Positions 42,523-51,465 of a stretch of DNA of 64,000 nucleotides are shown piece after piece. This DNA is from Granulicella aggregans (GTDB taxonomy: Bacteria > Acidobacteriota > Terriglobia > Terriglobales > Acidobacteriaceae): positions 372,001 to 436,000 of the forward strand of contig NZ_JAGSYE010000002.1 of the NCBI RefSeq assembly GCF_025685565.1. The letters run 5' to 3'. Positions within the stretch are counted from its first letter, which is position 1. Every line of letters begins with the position of its first letter. Under the pieces are notes generated by a model. That model was given only the letters and a program-made list of their open reading frames with translations. It was not told the origin of the DNA and ran no database searches. The position numbers and the translations under genes are program-made.

Positions 42523-43221
42523 TTACTGGTTGTCGCGCGAAACGATAAAGTACTTCGCAACCGTGCGAACGAACGGCTTCGCTTCGGTCGGAACGACCTT
42601 GTCTCCGTGCAGCACGGTCTGGAACGGAATGTCCGCGCCGTAGAATGTCCGCGTGTCATCGGCGTTCTGCGACAGAACCGTCCCATCAAGGTCGATGCCA
42701 GCAAACAGGCCCTTGCTACGCGAGTACGTCAGGAACTCTGCATTCAGCTTCCAGTCTGTTCCCGCCTGCGCATTGCGGCCCACTGGACCGGCAGCAGCAG
42801 CAGCATCGCCGCCAATCTTGAACTTCGACTTCAGCATGTCCTGGAGGCCATTCTGGTTCATCGCAACCAGAACAAGGTCAGTCGACTGTCCGCCAATCTG
42901 GAAGCCGAAGCTGCCACCGGCAAGCTGAACAAACACCGGCGAACTCCAACCATTCGGCGTGCGGCAAGTTGCGACGCCCTGGCCATATTGTGCGCCAGCG
43001 ATGAAAGCACCCTTCTTGAACGAAGGAATCACCACGACGCAGGAAGCGCCCGCGAGGATGCTCTGCGGAATGCCCTTATCCGGAGTCGCCATCACTTCGT
43101 TGATGACATCGCGCGCGCTGAGGAGACGCTCATCCAGCTTCGCCTTGTCCGCTTCTCCAAATGCTGCCAGTGAACTCGCTGCCAGCGCCATCGTGCAAAC
43201 CAATCCCGCAAACTTTTTCAT
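42523..43221 (-). CDS. Exported SYLF (Ysc84) domain protein
   Basis: 232 residues from the ATG at 43221 (AAAGG upstream), with a signal peptide ending near SLAAFGEA. The SYLF domain spans most of the rest: SARDVINEVMATPDKGIPQS, SFKKGAFIAGAQYGQGVATC, GGSFGFQIGGQSTDLVLVAM and SRSKGLFAGIDLDGTVLSQN. In eukaryotes this domain binds phosphoinositides; in bacteria it is an exported protein of unclear role. A single-gene unit with its own terminator. Confidence 0.9.
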   Translation of the reverse strand: MKKFAGLVCTMALAASSLAAFGEADKAKLDERLLSARDVINEVMATPDKGIPQSILAGASCVVVIPSFKKGAFIAGAQYGQGVATCRTPNGWSSPVFVQLAGGSFGFQIGGQSTDLVLVAMNQNGLQDMLKSKFKIGGDAAAAAGPVGRNAQAGTDWKLNAEFLTYSRSKGLFAGIDLDGTVLSQNADDTRTFYGADIPFQTVLHGDKVVPTEAKPFVRTVAKYFIVSRDNQ

Positions 43222-43592
43222 GTCCGTACCTTTCAGTGGTGGAACTTTGTTGGACCGACGAGACCGCAGGTGGCGGCTACTCAGCAATCAATCCAATCTC
43301 ATGACATCAGATGGGCTCTGAGACAGATGAGTTGCACGGCCACCTGATTCCATTCGCTTCCTTGCTGGATCGGATGAGCAAATCCGCAAAAAAATGGGGG
43401 TTGCGAGCCAGGAAGAATTTTCATTCTGCCCAACCCTCAACCCCACTCTCCCAAGTCTGTGTAACTGGAGGAAGCATCGTTCAGCCCAGCCGATCCTTCA
43501 AGGGTACCGAGGTCTGTAGACTTTCGTTACTGCGACGTTTACTCCAAAGTAAACATGGCATTACCACTGGCTCGAGGCTTCCCCAGACGGTG
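43222..43592. other. Gene-free interval
   Basis: About 370 bases between the SYLF start and the 3' end of the LuxR-type gene. I see no gene, repeat or clear hairpin; the right half has mixed composition with a short A-run near 43390. It should hold the SYLF promoter. Confidence 0.4.
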
Positions 43593-44282
43593 CTAGCTGG
43601 CTTGCATGCCCCGGCGCTGCGCCTTCGCCCCGCCCTGGGCGGCCGATCGGTGCTTCACCGCGAACATCGTTAGCTCAATGCGGTTGGCCACTCCCGCCTT
43701 GCGCATGATCCTTCCCATATGGGCCTTCACCGTAAACGGACCTATCCCCAGGCTCAACCCAATCTCGCGATTGCCCTTGCCGTCCAGAAGCAACCGGATG
43801 ATCTGGCTCTCCCGTTCAGTGAACCGAACCGAAGGATCGATCCTGTCCGGAAGCCGTTGCAGCAGATGCCGCTCCGCCAGATGGGAGAGCACCCGGCGCG
43901 TAGCCCAGATCGACCCCTCACGCACGTTGAGCAGAGCATGGCGAAACTCCTCGGCGCTCGCATTTGCGCCCAGAAATCCCTTTGCCCCTGCCGCAATGAC
44001 GCACTCCACATAGGTCTCATCGTGGTCAACGCCAATGACTAACACGCGAGTAAGTGGTCGTCGCTCTCGTAACCTTCTCAGCATCTCGAAGAGCGGCTCG
44101 CTCGAACCCGCGTCGACCAGGAGCACCTCTTCGAGGTCGTCCAGCAACGCCTCTTCAAGGGTGAGTGGAACGATCTCTATTCCGCAAGGATCGCCGTAGA
44201 CCCCTTGAATTCCGGCGATCCTCATACTATTGGAAGCGACCAGACGCAGTCGTTCCTGCGCCACCAAAGTGCTTTCCTTCAT
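43593..44282 (-). CDS. LuxR/NarL-type regulator with degenerate receiver
   Basis: 229 residues. The carboxy end is a clear LuxR helix-turn-helix: RFTERESQIIRLLLDGKGNR, EIGLSLGIGPFTVKAHMGRI. The first half follows a receiver fold (EVLLVDAGSSEPLFEMLRRL ... VLVIGVDHDETYVECVIAAG) with a possible Asp, but it lacks the paired acidic residues at the start, so phosphorylation is doubtful. No kinase gene is adjacent. A short basic, Gln/Arg-rich tail follows the HTH. Confidence 0.82.
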   Translation of the reverse strand: MKESTLVAQERLRLVASNSMRIAGIQGVYGDPCGIEIVPLTLEEALLDDLEEVLLVDAGSSEPLFEMLRRLRERRPLTRVLVIGVDHDETYVECVIAAGAKGFLGANASAEEFRHALLNVREGSIWATRRVLSHLAERHLLQRLPDRIDPSVRFTERESQIIRLLLDGKGNREIGLSLGIGPFTVKAHMGRIMRKAGVANRIELTMFAVKHRSAAQGGAKAQRRGMQAS

Positions 44283-44342
44283 CTCTCCACGACCTTTGCT
44301 CTGTATTTGAGGCCAATAGACAAATGCAGTTACGCAGCGATA

Positions 44343-44897
44343 TTACAGCTTTGGAAGCACAATACCAGTCTGATTTTGATATTTACCTTTTCGGTCCGCG
44401 TAGCTTACCTCGCAGACCTCGTCGGATTGGAAGAAGAGAATCTGGCACAGCCCCTCATTCGCATACACCCGCGCGGGGAGAGGAGTCGTGTTCGAAATCT
44501 CGAGAGTTACAAACCCTTCCCACTCTGGCTCGAAGGGCGTGACGTTCACGATGATCCCACAGCGGGCATAGGTCGACTTCCCAACGCAGATCGTCAGCAC
44601 ATCCCGCGGAATCTTGAAGTACTCGATCGATCGAGCCAGCGCGAACGAGTTCGGCGGAACGATGACGCTCGGGGCCTGCACGGTGACGAACGAGCGTTCG
44701 TCGAACGCCTTGGGATCAATGATCGCGCTGTTGACGTTGGTGAAGATCTTGAACTCATCCGAGACCCGGAGGTCGTAACCATACGACGACAGTCCATAGG
44801 AGATGACGCCATCGCGGACTTGCTTTTCGCTGAAGGGCTGGATCATCTTGTGTTCGGTTGCCTGTTGCCGAATCCAGCGGTCGCTCTTGATTGCCAT
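44343..44897 (-). CDS. dcd: dCTP deaminase
   Basis: 184 residues from the ATG at 44897, the usual [10 protein letters not shown] start of the family; the ribosome site is weak. Motifs: [51 protein letters not shown] and [19 protein letters not shown] with the catalytic Glu. It makes dUTP (or dUMP in bifunctional forms) for thymidylate synthesis. A palindrome (44930-44956) lies just upstream. Confidence 0.95.
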   Translation of the reverse strand: MAIKSDRWIRQQATEHKMIQPFSEKQVRDGVISYGLSSYGYDLRVSDEFKIFTNVNSAIIDPKAFDERSFVTVQAPSVIVPPNSFALARSIEYFKIPRDVLTICVGKSTYARCGIIVNVTPFEPEWEGFVTLEISNTTPLPARVYANEGLCQILFFQSDEVCEVSYADRKGKYQNQTGIVLPKL

Positions 44898-44929
44898 AGT
44901 GTTTTCAGTGTCCCTTTCCAAATCAGCAG

Positions 44930-44956
44930 GTAACCGCCAGCACGTCCCGCGGTTAC
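44930..44956. promoter_or_regulatory. Inverted repeat upstream of dcd
   Basis: GTAACCGC (44930-44937) and GCGGTTAC (44949-44956) pair perfectly around eleven bases. It lies 33 bases before the dcd start and could be an operator or a leader hairpin. Confidence 0.45.
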
Positions 44957-45021
44957 TTGCGTGTGCCGCAACATGAGCGCTGAGCTTCCCGAACCATTAA
45001 CTTTACGGCACGCTAAACTCA

Positions 45022-45050
45022 TTGACAACGCAGCTTACGATTTCTACCAT
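45022..45050 (+). promoter_or_regulatory. Sigma-70-type promoter for the HU gene
   Basis: TTGACA at 45022-45027, 17 bases, then TACCAT at 45045-45050. The predicted start is near 45057, giving a leader of about 160 bases before the HU start. The rest of the 44898-45214 gap holds nothing else that I recognise beyond the dcd palindrome. Confidence 0.5.
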
Positions 45051-45214
45051 CGGTACAACAGAGCCCGGCAAGCCTGTTCTACCTCCGACACGCAGATTAC
45101 CGGAGAGCATGGTTCGCAGTCACACCACCGCTCGATCCGCGCATCCGCTGTCGCAACAATCCGGCAACCATCTCGGCTATAACCCCACGAAACACCAAGG
45201 AAAGGTACTCCCTC

Positions 45215-45484
45215 GTGATCAAGCAGGACCTCATACAAAGAGTCGTCGAGCGTACTGGACTTCCAAGGTCGAAAGCAGAGTTGGCCGTCGATGCCATCTT
45301 CGAAAGCATGAAGCGGACCCTGGTCACCGGCGAACGGATCGAATTGCGGGGGTTCGGAGTCTTCACCGTGAAGCCGCGGAAGACCGGAATCGGACGCAAC
45401 CCGAGGACAGGTGCCGAAGTGAGCATCGCCCCAGGCAAAGCAGTTCGATTCAAGCCGGGCAAAGAGCTGCATCTTATCGATTAG
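45215..45484 (+). CDS. HU/IHF-family DNA-bending protein
   Basis: 89 residues with a GTG start (AAAGG upstream). MIKQDLIQRVVERTGLPRSK and AIFESMKRTLVTGERIELRG form the helical dimer part. GFGVFTVKPRKTGIGRNPRTG is the DNA-binding arm with the conserved Arg-Asn-Pro, followed by AVRFKPGKEL. It compacts and bends DNA as a dimer. Length and motif are standard; HU and IHF cannot be told apart from one sequence. Confidence 0.95.
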   Translation: MIKQDLIQRVVERTGLPRSKAELAVDAIFESMKRTLVTGERIELRGFGVFTVKPRKTGIGRNPRTGAEVSIAPGKAVRFKPGKELHLID

Positions 45485-45687
45485 CCGGACTCTGTTTCCG
45501 CATCTCATCAAACGTTAGCAACCCGCTCGACTTGCACTCCAGTCGTTGTGGAACTCGTTCGTCCATACCCCGGCACTTCCAACTGTCCGGCTGAACTCAC
45601 TTGCTTCGACGCAGAGCTTCTTCGAACTGAACTTCTTATCGCTGTGAGCGAATCGCCTCACGCAGCCTGCACCACTTTCAAACTTTT

Positions 45688-46764
45688 TTGCTCTGTATCG
45701 AGGCCCCGCCGCACATGCCGCCCGTCCGCGCGACTACATCCATCCAACGCCGACATCCCCGGATTCAGGTTGGGATTCACGCTGAAAGTCCTCGCCCAGG
45801 TTCGGCTTCGCCGGCACGCTTCATACCCATTCCCATTCCGAAGACGTTTTCCGTCCTGCTTGTCCTCGTCGCCTTCGCCGCAGCCACGGCGATCGGGATG
45901 AGGTACATGTTCGACTTTCGCAACGGACAGCCGCCGCTTACCTCCTCGGTCGATCTCCTCCCGTTTGCCTGGGCATGGAGCCACCTGCAGCATGTCGCCG
46001 ACGGTCTGCCGTTCTCTTTGACGCTCCTCGCCATCCTCGGTGCTCACCGGCTCGGACACTTCTATGCGTGCCGGTACTTTGGCATCGAAGACACAATCCT
46101 CGGCCTCGCCTCCTCCGCTCCTGGTCCAACGGCGTATTCCAGAATCATCGGCCGCGGCCGGTCCCACGCCAGCTCCCGGTCGGAACTGATCACCATAGGA
46201 GCGGCTGGCCCGATCGCCGGATTCGCCGTCGCCGTCGCAACGACCAGCTACGGACTCACCCACTCTGCGCCGATCGGCGCGCAGGTGGCTCCTTCCCTGC
46301 TCCGCATCTCCGCTCCCGCCCTGATTGGCGTCCTCAGATCCACGATGCTCGCCTCCTACCCCGACATTCCGCCGATTCTGCAGCTGCTGCCGCATCCCGT
46401 GCTGTTTGCCAGTTGGTGCGGTCTCCTCATCACCGCATGGACGCTCATCCCGGCGGGTCGGCTCGATGGTGGAGATATCCTCTACGCCCTCTCTCCACGG
46501 CTGCATAGAGTCGCGTCCACTTGTACTATCGGCGCACTCCTCTACCTCGGGACGTTCGAGTGGATCGGCTGGCTCTTCCTGGCCCTGGTCCTGATCCTGC
46601 CTTCCATGAGGCACCCGAGGAGTCTAGCCCGAACCTCGCTCAGCGTGGAGTGGCTGGTGTTTGTGCCACTTTGCGTCGCAGTCTTCCTGCTCGCCGCGTC
46701 GACGCAGCCCATAGCAGATATGAGCCTCACTCGCGTGCTGCTCAGGATTCATTGGGGCATCTGA
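45688..46764 (+). CDS. Site-2-protease-like membrane protein without catalytic Glu
   Basis: Up to 358 residues; the listed start is TTG, with ATG alternatives at 45715 and lower. About six hydrophobic segments. The zinc motif region reads LAILGAHRLGHFYACRYFGI near residue 120: where active M50 proteases have HExxH this has HRLGH, so the catalytic Glu is replaced by Arg. The second metal-binding motif RLDGGDILYAL (~258) is kept, as is the SP-type sequence IGAAGPIAGFAVAV. It is a member of the family by fold but probably not an active protease. Confidence 0.8.
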   Translation: MLCIEAPPHMPPVRATTSIQRRHPRIQVGIHAESPRPGSASPARFIPIPIPKTFSVLLVLVAFAAATAIGMRYMFDFRNGQPPLTSSVDLLPFAWAWSHLQHVADGLPFSLTLLAILGAHRLGHFYACRYFGIEDTILGLASSAPGPTAYSRIIGRGRSHASSRSELITIGAAGPIAGFAVAVATTSYGLTHSAPIGAQVAPSLLRISAPALIGVLRSTMLASYPDIPPILQLLPHPVLFASWCGLLITAWTLIPAGRLDGGDILYALSPRLHRVASTCTIGALLYLGTFEWIGWLFLALVLILPSMRHPRSLARTSLSVEWLVFVPLCVAVFLLAASTQPIADMSLTRVLLRIHWGI

Positions 46765-46800
46765 CCTGATAGAAGTGACCTCATTAAAGAGACGCCCAGG

Positions 46801-47439
46801 CTAGTCCAGATGGACGATCCCTCGCTGCTGCGCGATCCGCGCCGCCTGGGTCCGGTCCGTCGCTCCCAGTTTGCTCAGCAGATTGTTGATGTGCGTCTTC
46901 ACCGTCGCCTCGGAGATGAACAGCGCGCTGGCGATCTCCTTGTTGCTCTTGCCCAGCGCAATCGTCTTCAGCACCTCGGTCTCACGCTCTGTCAGAGCAT
47001 TTCCAGAGAGCCGCTCTGCCAGCCGCTCCGCAATCGCCGCCGGGATCTTCGAGCGCCCCCGGTGTACGGTCTCAATCGCCTCGACCAGTTCATCGATTCC
47101 CATCCCCTTCAGCAGGTAGCCCCGGGCTCCCGCCTGGATCGCGCGATAGATATCCTCATCACCGTCGAACGTCGTCAGCACAATCACGCGTGCATCGGGA
47201 AACTCTGCGCGGATGGCAGTGATGGTCTCAACGCCGCCCATCCCAGGCATACGCAGGTCCATCAAAGTCACATCGGGTTTATGAAGACGGAAGAGTTCCA
47301 CCGCCTGCGCTCCGCTCGACGCCTCGGCGATCACTTCCATGCCGCCTACCATGCGCAACAACGCTACGAAGCCCTGCCGCACGACCTGGTGGTCTTCCAC
47401 GATCAAGATCCGAATTGGTCCCTCTGTCTGCTCGCTCAT
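46801..47439 (-). CDS. NarL-type response regulator
   Basis: 212 residues. Receiver: IRILIVEDHQVVRQGFVALL, phospho-acceptor in PDVTLMDLRMPGMGG, Thr in VIVLTTFDGDEDIYRAIQAG and Lys in GYLLKGM. The LuxR HTH follows: LTERETEVLKTIALGKSNKE, IASALFISEATVKTHINNLL. All key residues are present. It is translationally coupled (ATGA) to the sensor kinase upstream, its likely partner. Confidence 0.95.
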   Translation of the reverse strand: MSEQTEGPIRILIVEDHQVVRQGFVALLRMVGGMEVIAEASSGAQAVELFRLHKPDVTLMDLRMPGMGGVETITAIRAEFPDARVIVLTTFDGDEDIYRAIQAGARGYLLKGMGIDELVEAIETVHRGRSKIPAAIAERLAERLSGNALTERETEVLKTIALGKSNKEIASALFISEATVKTHINNLLSKLGATDRTQAARIAQQRGIVHLD

Positions 47440-48674
47440 CCTTGCTCCACTCTCTTGTTTGCCGTGTTCGCGCCAGAGATTGCCAACGACGCCTCAATCG
47501 ACGTCCCAGATCCCGGACTGCTCTCAATCCTAAGCTTCGCACCAATCGCAGCAGCGCGTTCTTTCATTCCCTGAAGTCCGTAGTGCCCCTGAGGCGTCGA
47601 GGCAATTGGTAAAAATCCCTTGCCGTCGTCCGAGACCTTCAGCCGCAACCATCCCGTATCGTACTTCAGCAGGACCTCCACAGCGGTGGCAGAAGCATGA
47701 CGCACCGCGTTGCTGACCGCCTCCTGCCCAATCCGCAGCATCTCGTCCTCCACAGACCGCTCCAGCGGCCGGAACGTACCAGTGACCGTCAGCTGGATGG
47801 CTGCCGCGCTGCCTTCCTGCTTTCCGCGCACGGTAGCCGCCAGCCGCGCAGGAAGCGTCTCTGCCTCGGCGTCCGACTGCGCCGATCGCAGATTCCATAT
47901 CGAACGGCGCGCCTCCTCCAGGCTGCTCCTCACCATCTCCTTTGTCGACTCCACCAGCCCTTCAATTGGCCCCGGCTCGGTCGGCCAGGAGCGCGAGGAC
48001 TTTAGCATCCGCCCCACCATCTCAAGCTGCAGCGAGACTCCAACGTACCCCTGCGCCAGCGTGTCGTGGATCTCTCGCGCGATCCGGTTGCGCTCACCCA
48101 TTACAGCCTGGTAGCTCGCCTCCACCGACCGCACCCGTAGCCAGTAGACACCATACGTCGCGCAAGCGACTACCAAAGCCAGCAGCAGATAGAACCACCA
48201 AGTCCGGTAGAACCTCGGCTTCACCACGATGACTATTGTGGCTGAAAATTCGCTCCAAACCCCGTCGCCATTCGAAGCCGACACCAGGAACTCGTACCTA
48301 CCTGCCGGAACATTCGTGTAGTAAGCGGTGCGCCGCGAGCCAGCCGTCACCCACTCGTGGTCGAATCCCCTCAGCATGTACCGGAAGATCAACTTCTGCG
48401 GAGCCTGAAAGCTTGGCGCCGCATAGTGAATCGTGATCCGTTCGCGTCCGGCAGGCACCACAAGCGCTGCGCCCGACGCGCCATCAGCCCCATCCTCCAC
48501 CAGCTGGTCGTCGATCGCCACCTGCTCAATCGCCGCAACAGGTTCTATCCTGCGCTCAAGATGTGACCCCGGCAGGACGGACGCCACCCCCTTCAGCGTC
48601 GCAAACCACAGGCTGCCATCCTGCATCCTCCATCCCGCCGGACGTCCGCCGCTGCTGCACTCGCTGATCTTCAT
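47436..48674 (-). CDS. Sensor kinase, catalytic half (Y_Y_Y and HisKA_3)
   Basis: 412 residues. A short piece of propeller (DGSLWFATLKGVASV) and a Y_Y_Y beta domain (residues ~70-165; KLIFRYMLRGFDHEWVTAGS, AYYTNVPAGRYEFLVSASN) precede one membrane helix (WWFYLLLALVVACATYGVYW, ~178). Then come HisKA_3 with the phospho-His in IAREIHDTLAQGYVG (~203) and an HATPase domain (IGQEAVSNAVRHASATAVEV, LKVSDDGKGF, GLQGMKERAAAIGAKL). Alone it lacks its amino-terminal sensor, which is the next ORF upstream; its ATG overlaps that stop. The two are normally one protein. Confidence 0.9.
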   Translation of the reverse strand: MKISECSSGGRPAGWRMQDGSLWFATLKGVASVLPGSHLERRIEPVAAIEQVAIDDQLVEDGADGASGAALVVPAGRERITIHYAAPSFQAPQKLIFRYMLRGFDHEWVTAGSRRTAYYTNVPAGRYEFLVSASNGDGVWSEFSATIVIVVKPRFYRTWWFYLLLALVVACATYGVYWLRVRSVEASYQAVMGERNRIAREIHDTLAQGYVGVSLQLEMVGRMLKSSRSWPTEPGPIEGLVESTKEMVRSSLEEARRSIWNLRSAQSDAEAETLPARLAATVRGKQEGSAAAIQLTVTGTFRPLERSVEDEMLRIGQEAVSNAVRHASATAVEVLLKYDTGWLRLKVSDDGKGFLPIASTPQGHYGLQGMKERAAAIGAKLRIESSPGSGTSIEASLAISGANTANKRVEQG

Positions 48675-50593
48675 GCCGTCCGCGACGCCAAATACCTCCG
48701 CTCCTGCCGTGGCAGCCCCCCGTCAGCAAGTGCGTTCAACTGCGCCAGCGGCACACGGTAGACACCTTTCGCAGTGCCCATCCACAAGTCCTTGGACTGA
48801 TCCTCCAGCACGCTGTAGATCTCGCTGGGTAACCCAGCCTTGCTCGCCGAAATCGCGGTGAACCCACCTCCGCGCAGCCGCGTCAGCCCCGCCCCATGCG
48901 CGGCGACCCACAGGGTCCCTTCGCTGTCCTCAGCCAAGGTCGTGATCGCGTCGCCACCCAGCCCGTCCCGCTGCGTGAAGTTCTTGAACCCCGTCCCATC
49001 GAACCGGCTCACACCGCCCAGCGTCCCCACCCAAAGCGTCCCGTCGCGCGCGCGCAAGATGCTGCCGATGAGATTGCTGCCCAGCCCGTCCAGAGTCGAG
49101 TAAGACGTGAATCGTCCATGCGCATAGTGCGATAGCCCGCCCCGAGTACCAATCCACAACGATCCGTCCTTGTCGGTGTAGAGCGACCGCACAAAGTCAT
49201 CCGGCAGGCCATTTGCAGTCGTAAACAGCTCAAACCTTCCATCGTGCAGACGATTCAATCCATCCGGCGTTCCCACGAAGAGGTCGCCGCCAGACTCCGC
49301 CAGCGCCAGCACAACGTTGCTCGCCAGGCTGCCCGCGCCGCCGACACGAAACGTCGTCACCTTGCCGTTCTCGACTCGGTTCAGTCCACCACGGTTCGTC
49401 CCGATCCAATCCCGTCCCGCGTGGTCCTGAAAGACCGCCCGCACGAAATCATCGGACAGCCCATCCTGCACCGTCAACGTGGAGAACGCCTGTTCGCGCA
49501 GCACAGTCGCGCCGCCCGAGTCTGTCCCGAACCACATGTCGCCTTCGCTATCCTCGAAGATCGACAGCACTCCGGCAAGGTCGATCGGCTCCTGCAGCGC
49601 CCCGTCTGGTCCCAGCCGCGACACGCCGCCCTCGAAGACCACCCACACCGAGCCGTCGCGGTCGCGAAACAACTGTTCGACCCGGGCCGCCGTGATACCG
49701 CTTCCGGCAATGCGCTCCTGCCGTCCCGCTCGATACCGAACCAGCCCGTGGTCCGTGCCGATCCACGCTTCGCCGTTGGGCATCGGAAGAACAGCAGTCA
49801 CGTTGGCACGCAGAGCGACAGAAACCTTCATGCCACCGCGAAACAAAACAACCCCTTCGTGGCCACCCACCCAGATATCTCCGTGCTCTCCAGCCGCTAC
49901 AACCTGCAACTCTCCAATGTCTGTCACCGCAAACTTCGCTTCAACGACACCGGTGCTCTCTGTAACCGAGACCTCCTCGCGCCCGGAAGCTACCCACAAA
50001 ACCCCGTCAGCACCCTCGGCCACCAACTCGCCGGAGACCCCCTGGAGAGATCGAATCCCCGCATCGCTACGAATCGCCAACCCACCATCCTGAGCGATCA
50101 GGACATCCCCATTGCGCAACACCTTTATCACTCTTGCCGTCGGAGTGACTCCAGGGACACGCGCGAATCGGCCACCCTCCAGCCTCACCAACCCACCCGC
50201 GCAACTGACCCAAATCGCGCCGTGCCTATCCATAGCCAACCCTTCAATCGAATCCCCCGGAAGCGCTGGCGTGTTGCTCCTGTCGAACGTTCGGAACTCT
50301 TGCCCATCGAAGCGCACCAGGCCACCCTCGGTCGCCAGCCACAGGAAGCCGTCACTCGTCTGCGCCACCGCGTGGACCGTGTTCTGCGGCAGACCTGAGT
50401 CGCTCTGCCAGCTCTGCCGCCCATACTGCTTCAGGGGCTTGCCCGGCTCGATCGCGTAACCGCCCCGCGCCGCCCCCCAAAGCAGCAGAAGCAGCACCAT
50501 CATCCTGACCGGATGGGCAGACCCTGCTCTCACCTTCGCAACCGCTCTTCCGCGGACTCGCCCTGCGGCAGCCGCAATCCCCTCCGGCATCAT
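48671..50593 (-). CDS. Sensor kinase, periplasmic propeller half
   Basis: Up to 640 residues; the Met-Met at codons 31-32 (50503) just before MMVLLLLLWGAARGG is the likelier start, because the frame above it runs up to an operator. After the signal segment come about 13 repeats of the Reg_prop type (DGFLWLATEGGLVRFDG, GDMWFGTDSGGATVL, GSLWIGTRGGLSHYAHG), which build two seven-bladed propellers in the periplasm in this class of one-piece two-component sensors. The frame ends after VPLAQLNALADGG. A one-base shift at the G6 run (48716-48721) would carry it into the kinase ORF. Confidence 0.88.
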   Translation of the reverse strand: MMPEGIAAAAGRVRGRAVAKVRAGSAHPVRMMVLLLLLWGAARGGYAIEPGKPLKQYGRQSWQSDSGLPQNTVHAVAQTSDGFLWLATEGGLVRFDGQEFRTFDRSNTPALPGDSIEGLAMDRHGAIWVSCAGGLVRLEGGRFARVPGVTPTARVIKVLRNGDVLIAQDGGLAIRSDAGIRSLQGVSGELVAEGADGVLWVASGREEVSVTESTGVVEAKFAVTDIGELQVVAAGEHGDIWVGGHEGVVLFRGGMKVSVALRANVTAVLPMPNGEAWIGTDHGLVRYRAGRQERIAGSGITAARVEQLFRDRDGSVWVVFEGGVSRLGPDGALQEPIDLAGVLSIFEDSEGDMWFGTDSGGATVLREQAFSTLTVQDGLSDDFVRAVFQDHAGRDWIGTNRGGLNRVENGKVTTFRVGGAGSLASNVVLALAESGGDLFVGTPDGLNRLHDGRFELFTTANGLPDDFVRSLYTDKDGSLWIGTRGGLSHYAHGRFTSYSTLDGLGSNLIGSILRARDGTLWVGTLGGVSRFDGTGFKNFTQRDGLGGDAITTLAEDSEGTLWVAAHGAGLTRLRGGGFTAISASKAGLPSEIYSVLEDQSKDLWMGTAKGVYRVPLAQLNALADGGLPRQERRYLASRTA

Positions 50594-50594
50594 T

Positions 50595-50610
50595 GCTTAC
50601 TACAGTAAGC
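50595..50610. promoter_or_regulatory. Palindrome between kinase and GntR genes
   Basis: GCTTAC/GTAAGC arms around TACA, lying in the very short divergent gap. A likely operator for the GntR protein or its neighbour. Confidence 0.55.
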
Positions 50611-50621
50611 CCAATTGAGCC

Positions 50622-51440
50622 GTGCAGGAACGTGGTGCCTCCAACGTGTTACCCTTCTCCAAATCTCCATCGCACCCAGACATGAGATCCAAAGAAAACC
50701 CAGCCGAATCAGCAGCCCACAGCCAGCTCACCCAGCAGGTTGTAGAACACGTCCGCAGCCTCATCGACCGTGGCGAGCTCAGCCCCGGCGACCGTCTCCC
50801 GCCCGAACGTGAACTCGCCCGTACCCTCAAGATCAGCCGCTCTACCCTGCGCTCCGGGATCGGCTTCCTCTCCGCCATGGGCGTGCTCAAGAGCCGCCAC
50901 GGCGCGGGCACCTTCGTCTCCACCGGCCCAGCAGCTCTCGACTCCAGTTCCCTGTCGGTCCTCGGCTCCCTCCACCACTTTCTTCCCTGGCAGATGTTTG
51001 AGGCCCGACTCGTCGTCGAATCGAGCATCGCCGCCCTTGCCGCAGAGCGCGCCACCGACGAGCAGATCGCCGAACTCTCCGAAGAGGTCACCGAGATGTA
51101 CGCCTCGCTCGACGACCCCCAGCAGTACCTCGTCCACGACGTCCGCTTCCACCGGACGATCGCGCGGGCGTCGGGGAATCCGATTCTGGGGGCGCTCATG
51201 GAGACCATCGCCTCCAACCTCTACGACAACCGCCGTCTCACCGTCGACAACTCCCTCGACCTGAAGGAATCGGCGGGGATGCACCGCGAGATCTACCGCG
51301 CGATCCGCTCCCACAACCCGCCCGCCGCCCGGAAAGCCATGGAAGACCATCTGAACCTGGCCCGCATGTCGCAGGCCTCCGAGGCAGGGACCCCGCAGAC
51401 GCTTACCGACACCCCGGCTGATCCGGCTAAAGCCCGCTAA
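50622..51440 (+). CDS. GntR-family regulator (FadR/FCD type)
   Basis: 272 residues from a GTG; a start at 50682 (MRSKENPAES) is also possible. The winged HTH is at about residues 35-105: QVVEHVRSLIDRGELSPGDR, LPPERELARTLKISRSTLRS, then VLKSRHGAGTFVS. An FCD effector domain follows with the metal/ligand residues in the pattern RLVVESSIAALAAE, DVRFHRTIARASGNPI and MHREIYRAIRSHNPPAARKA. FCD regulators respond to organic acids, such as lactate or galactonate, or fatty acids. The target is unknown; the palindrome at 50595 is the obvious site for autoregulation. Confidence 0.9.
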   Translation: MQERGASNVLPFSKSPSHPDMRSKENPAESAAHSQLTQQVVEHVRSLIDRGELSPGDRLPPERELARTLKISRSTLRSGIGFLSAMGVLKSRHGAGTFVSTGPAALDSSSLSVLGSLHHFLPWQMFEARLVVESSIAALAAERATDEQIAELSEEVTEMYASLDDPQQYLVHDVRFHRTIARASGNPILGALMETIASNLYDNRRLTVDNSLDLKESAGMHREIYRAIRSHNPPAARKAMEDHLNLARMSQASEAGTPQTLTDTPADPAKAR

Positions 51441-51465
51441 CAATCCTCTAAGCCGCCAGCCTTTT

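Noticed and set aside
45658..46614. Minus-strand frame of 318 codons
   Set aside because: Lies opposite the site-2-protease-like gene; the peptide is a charged low-complexity sequence without a domain.
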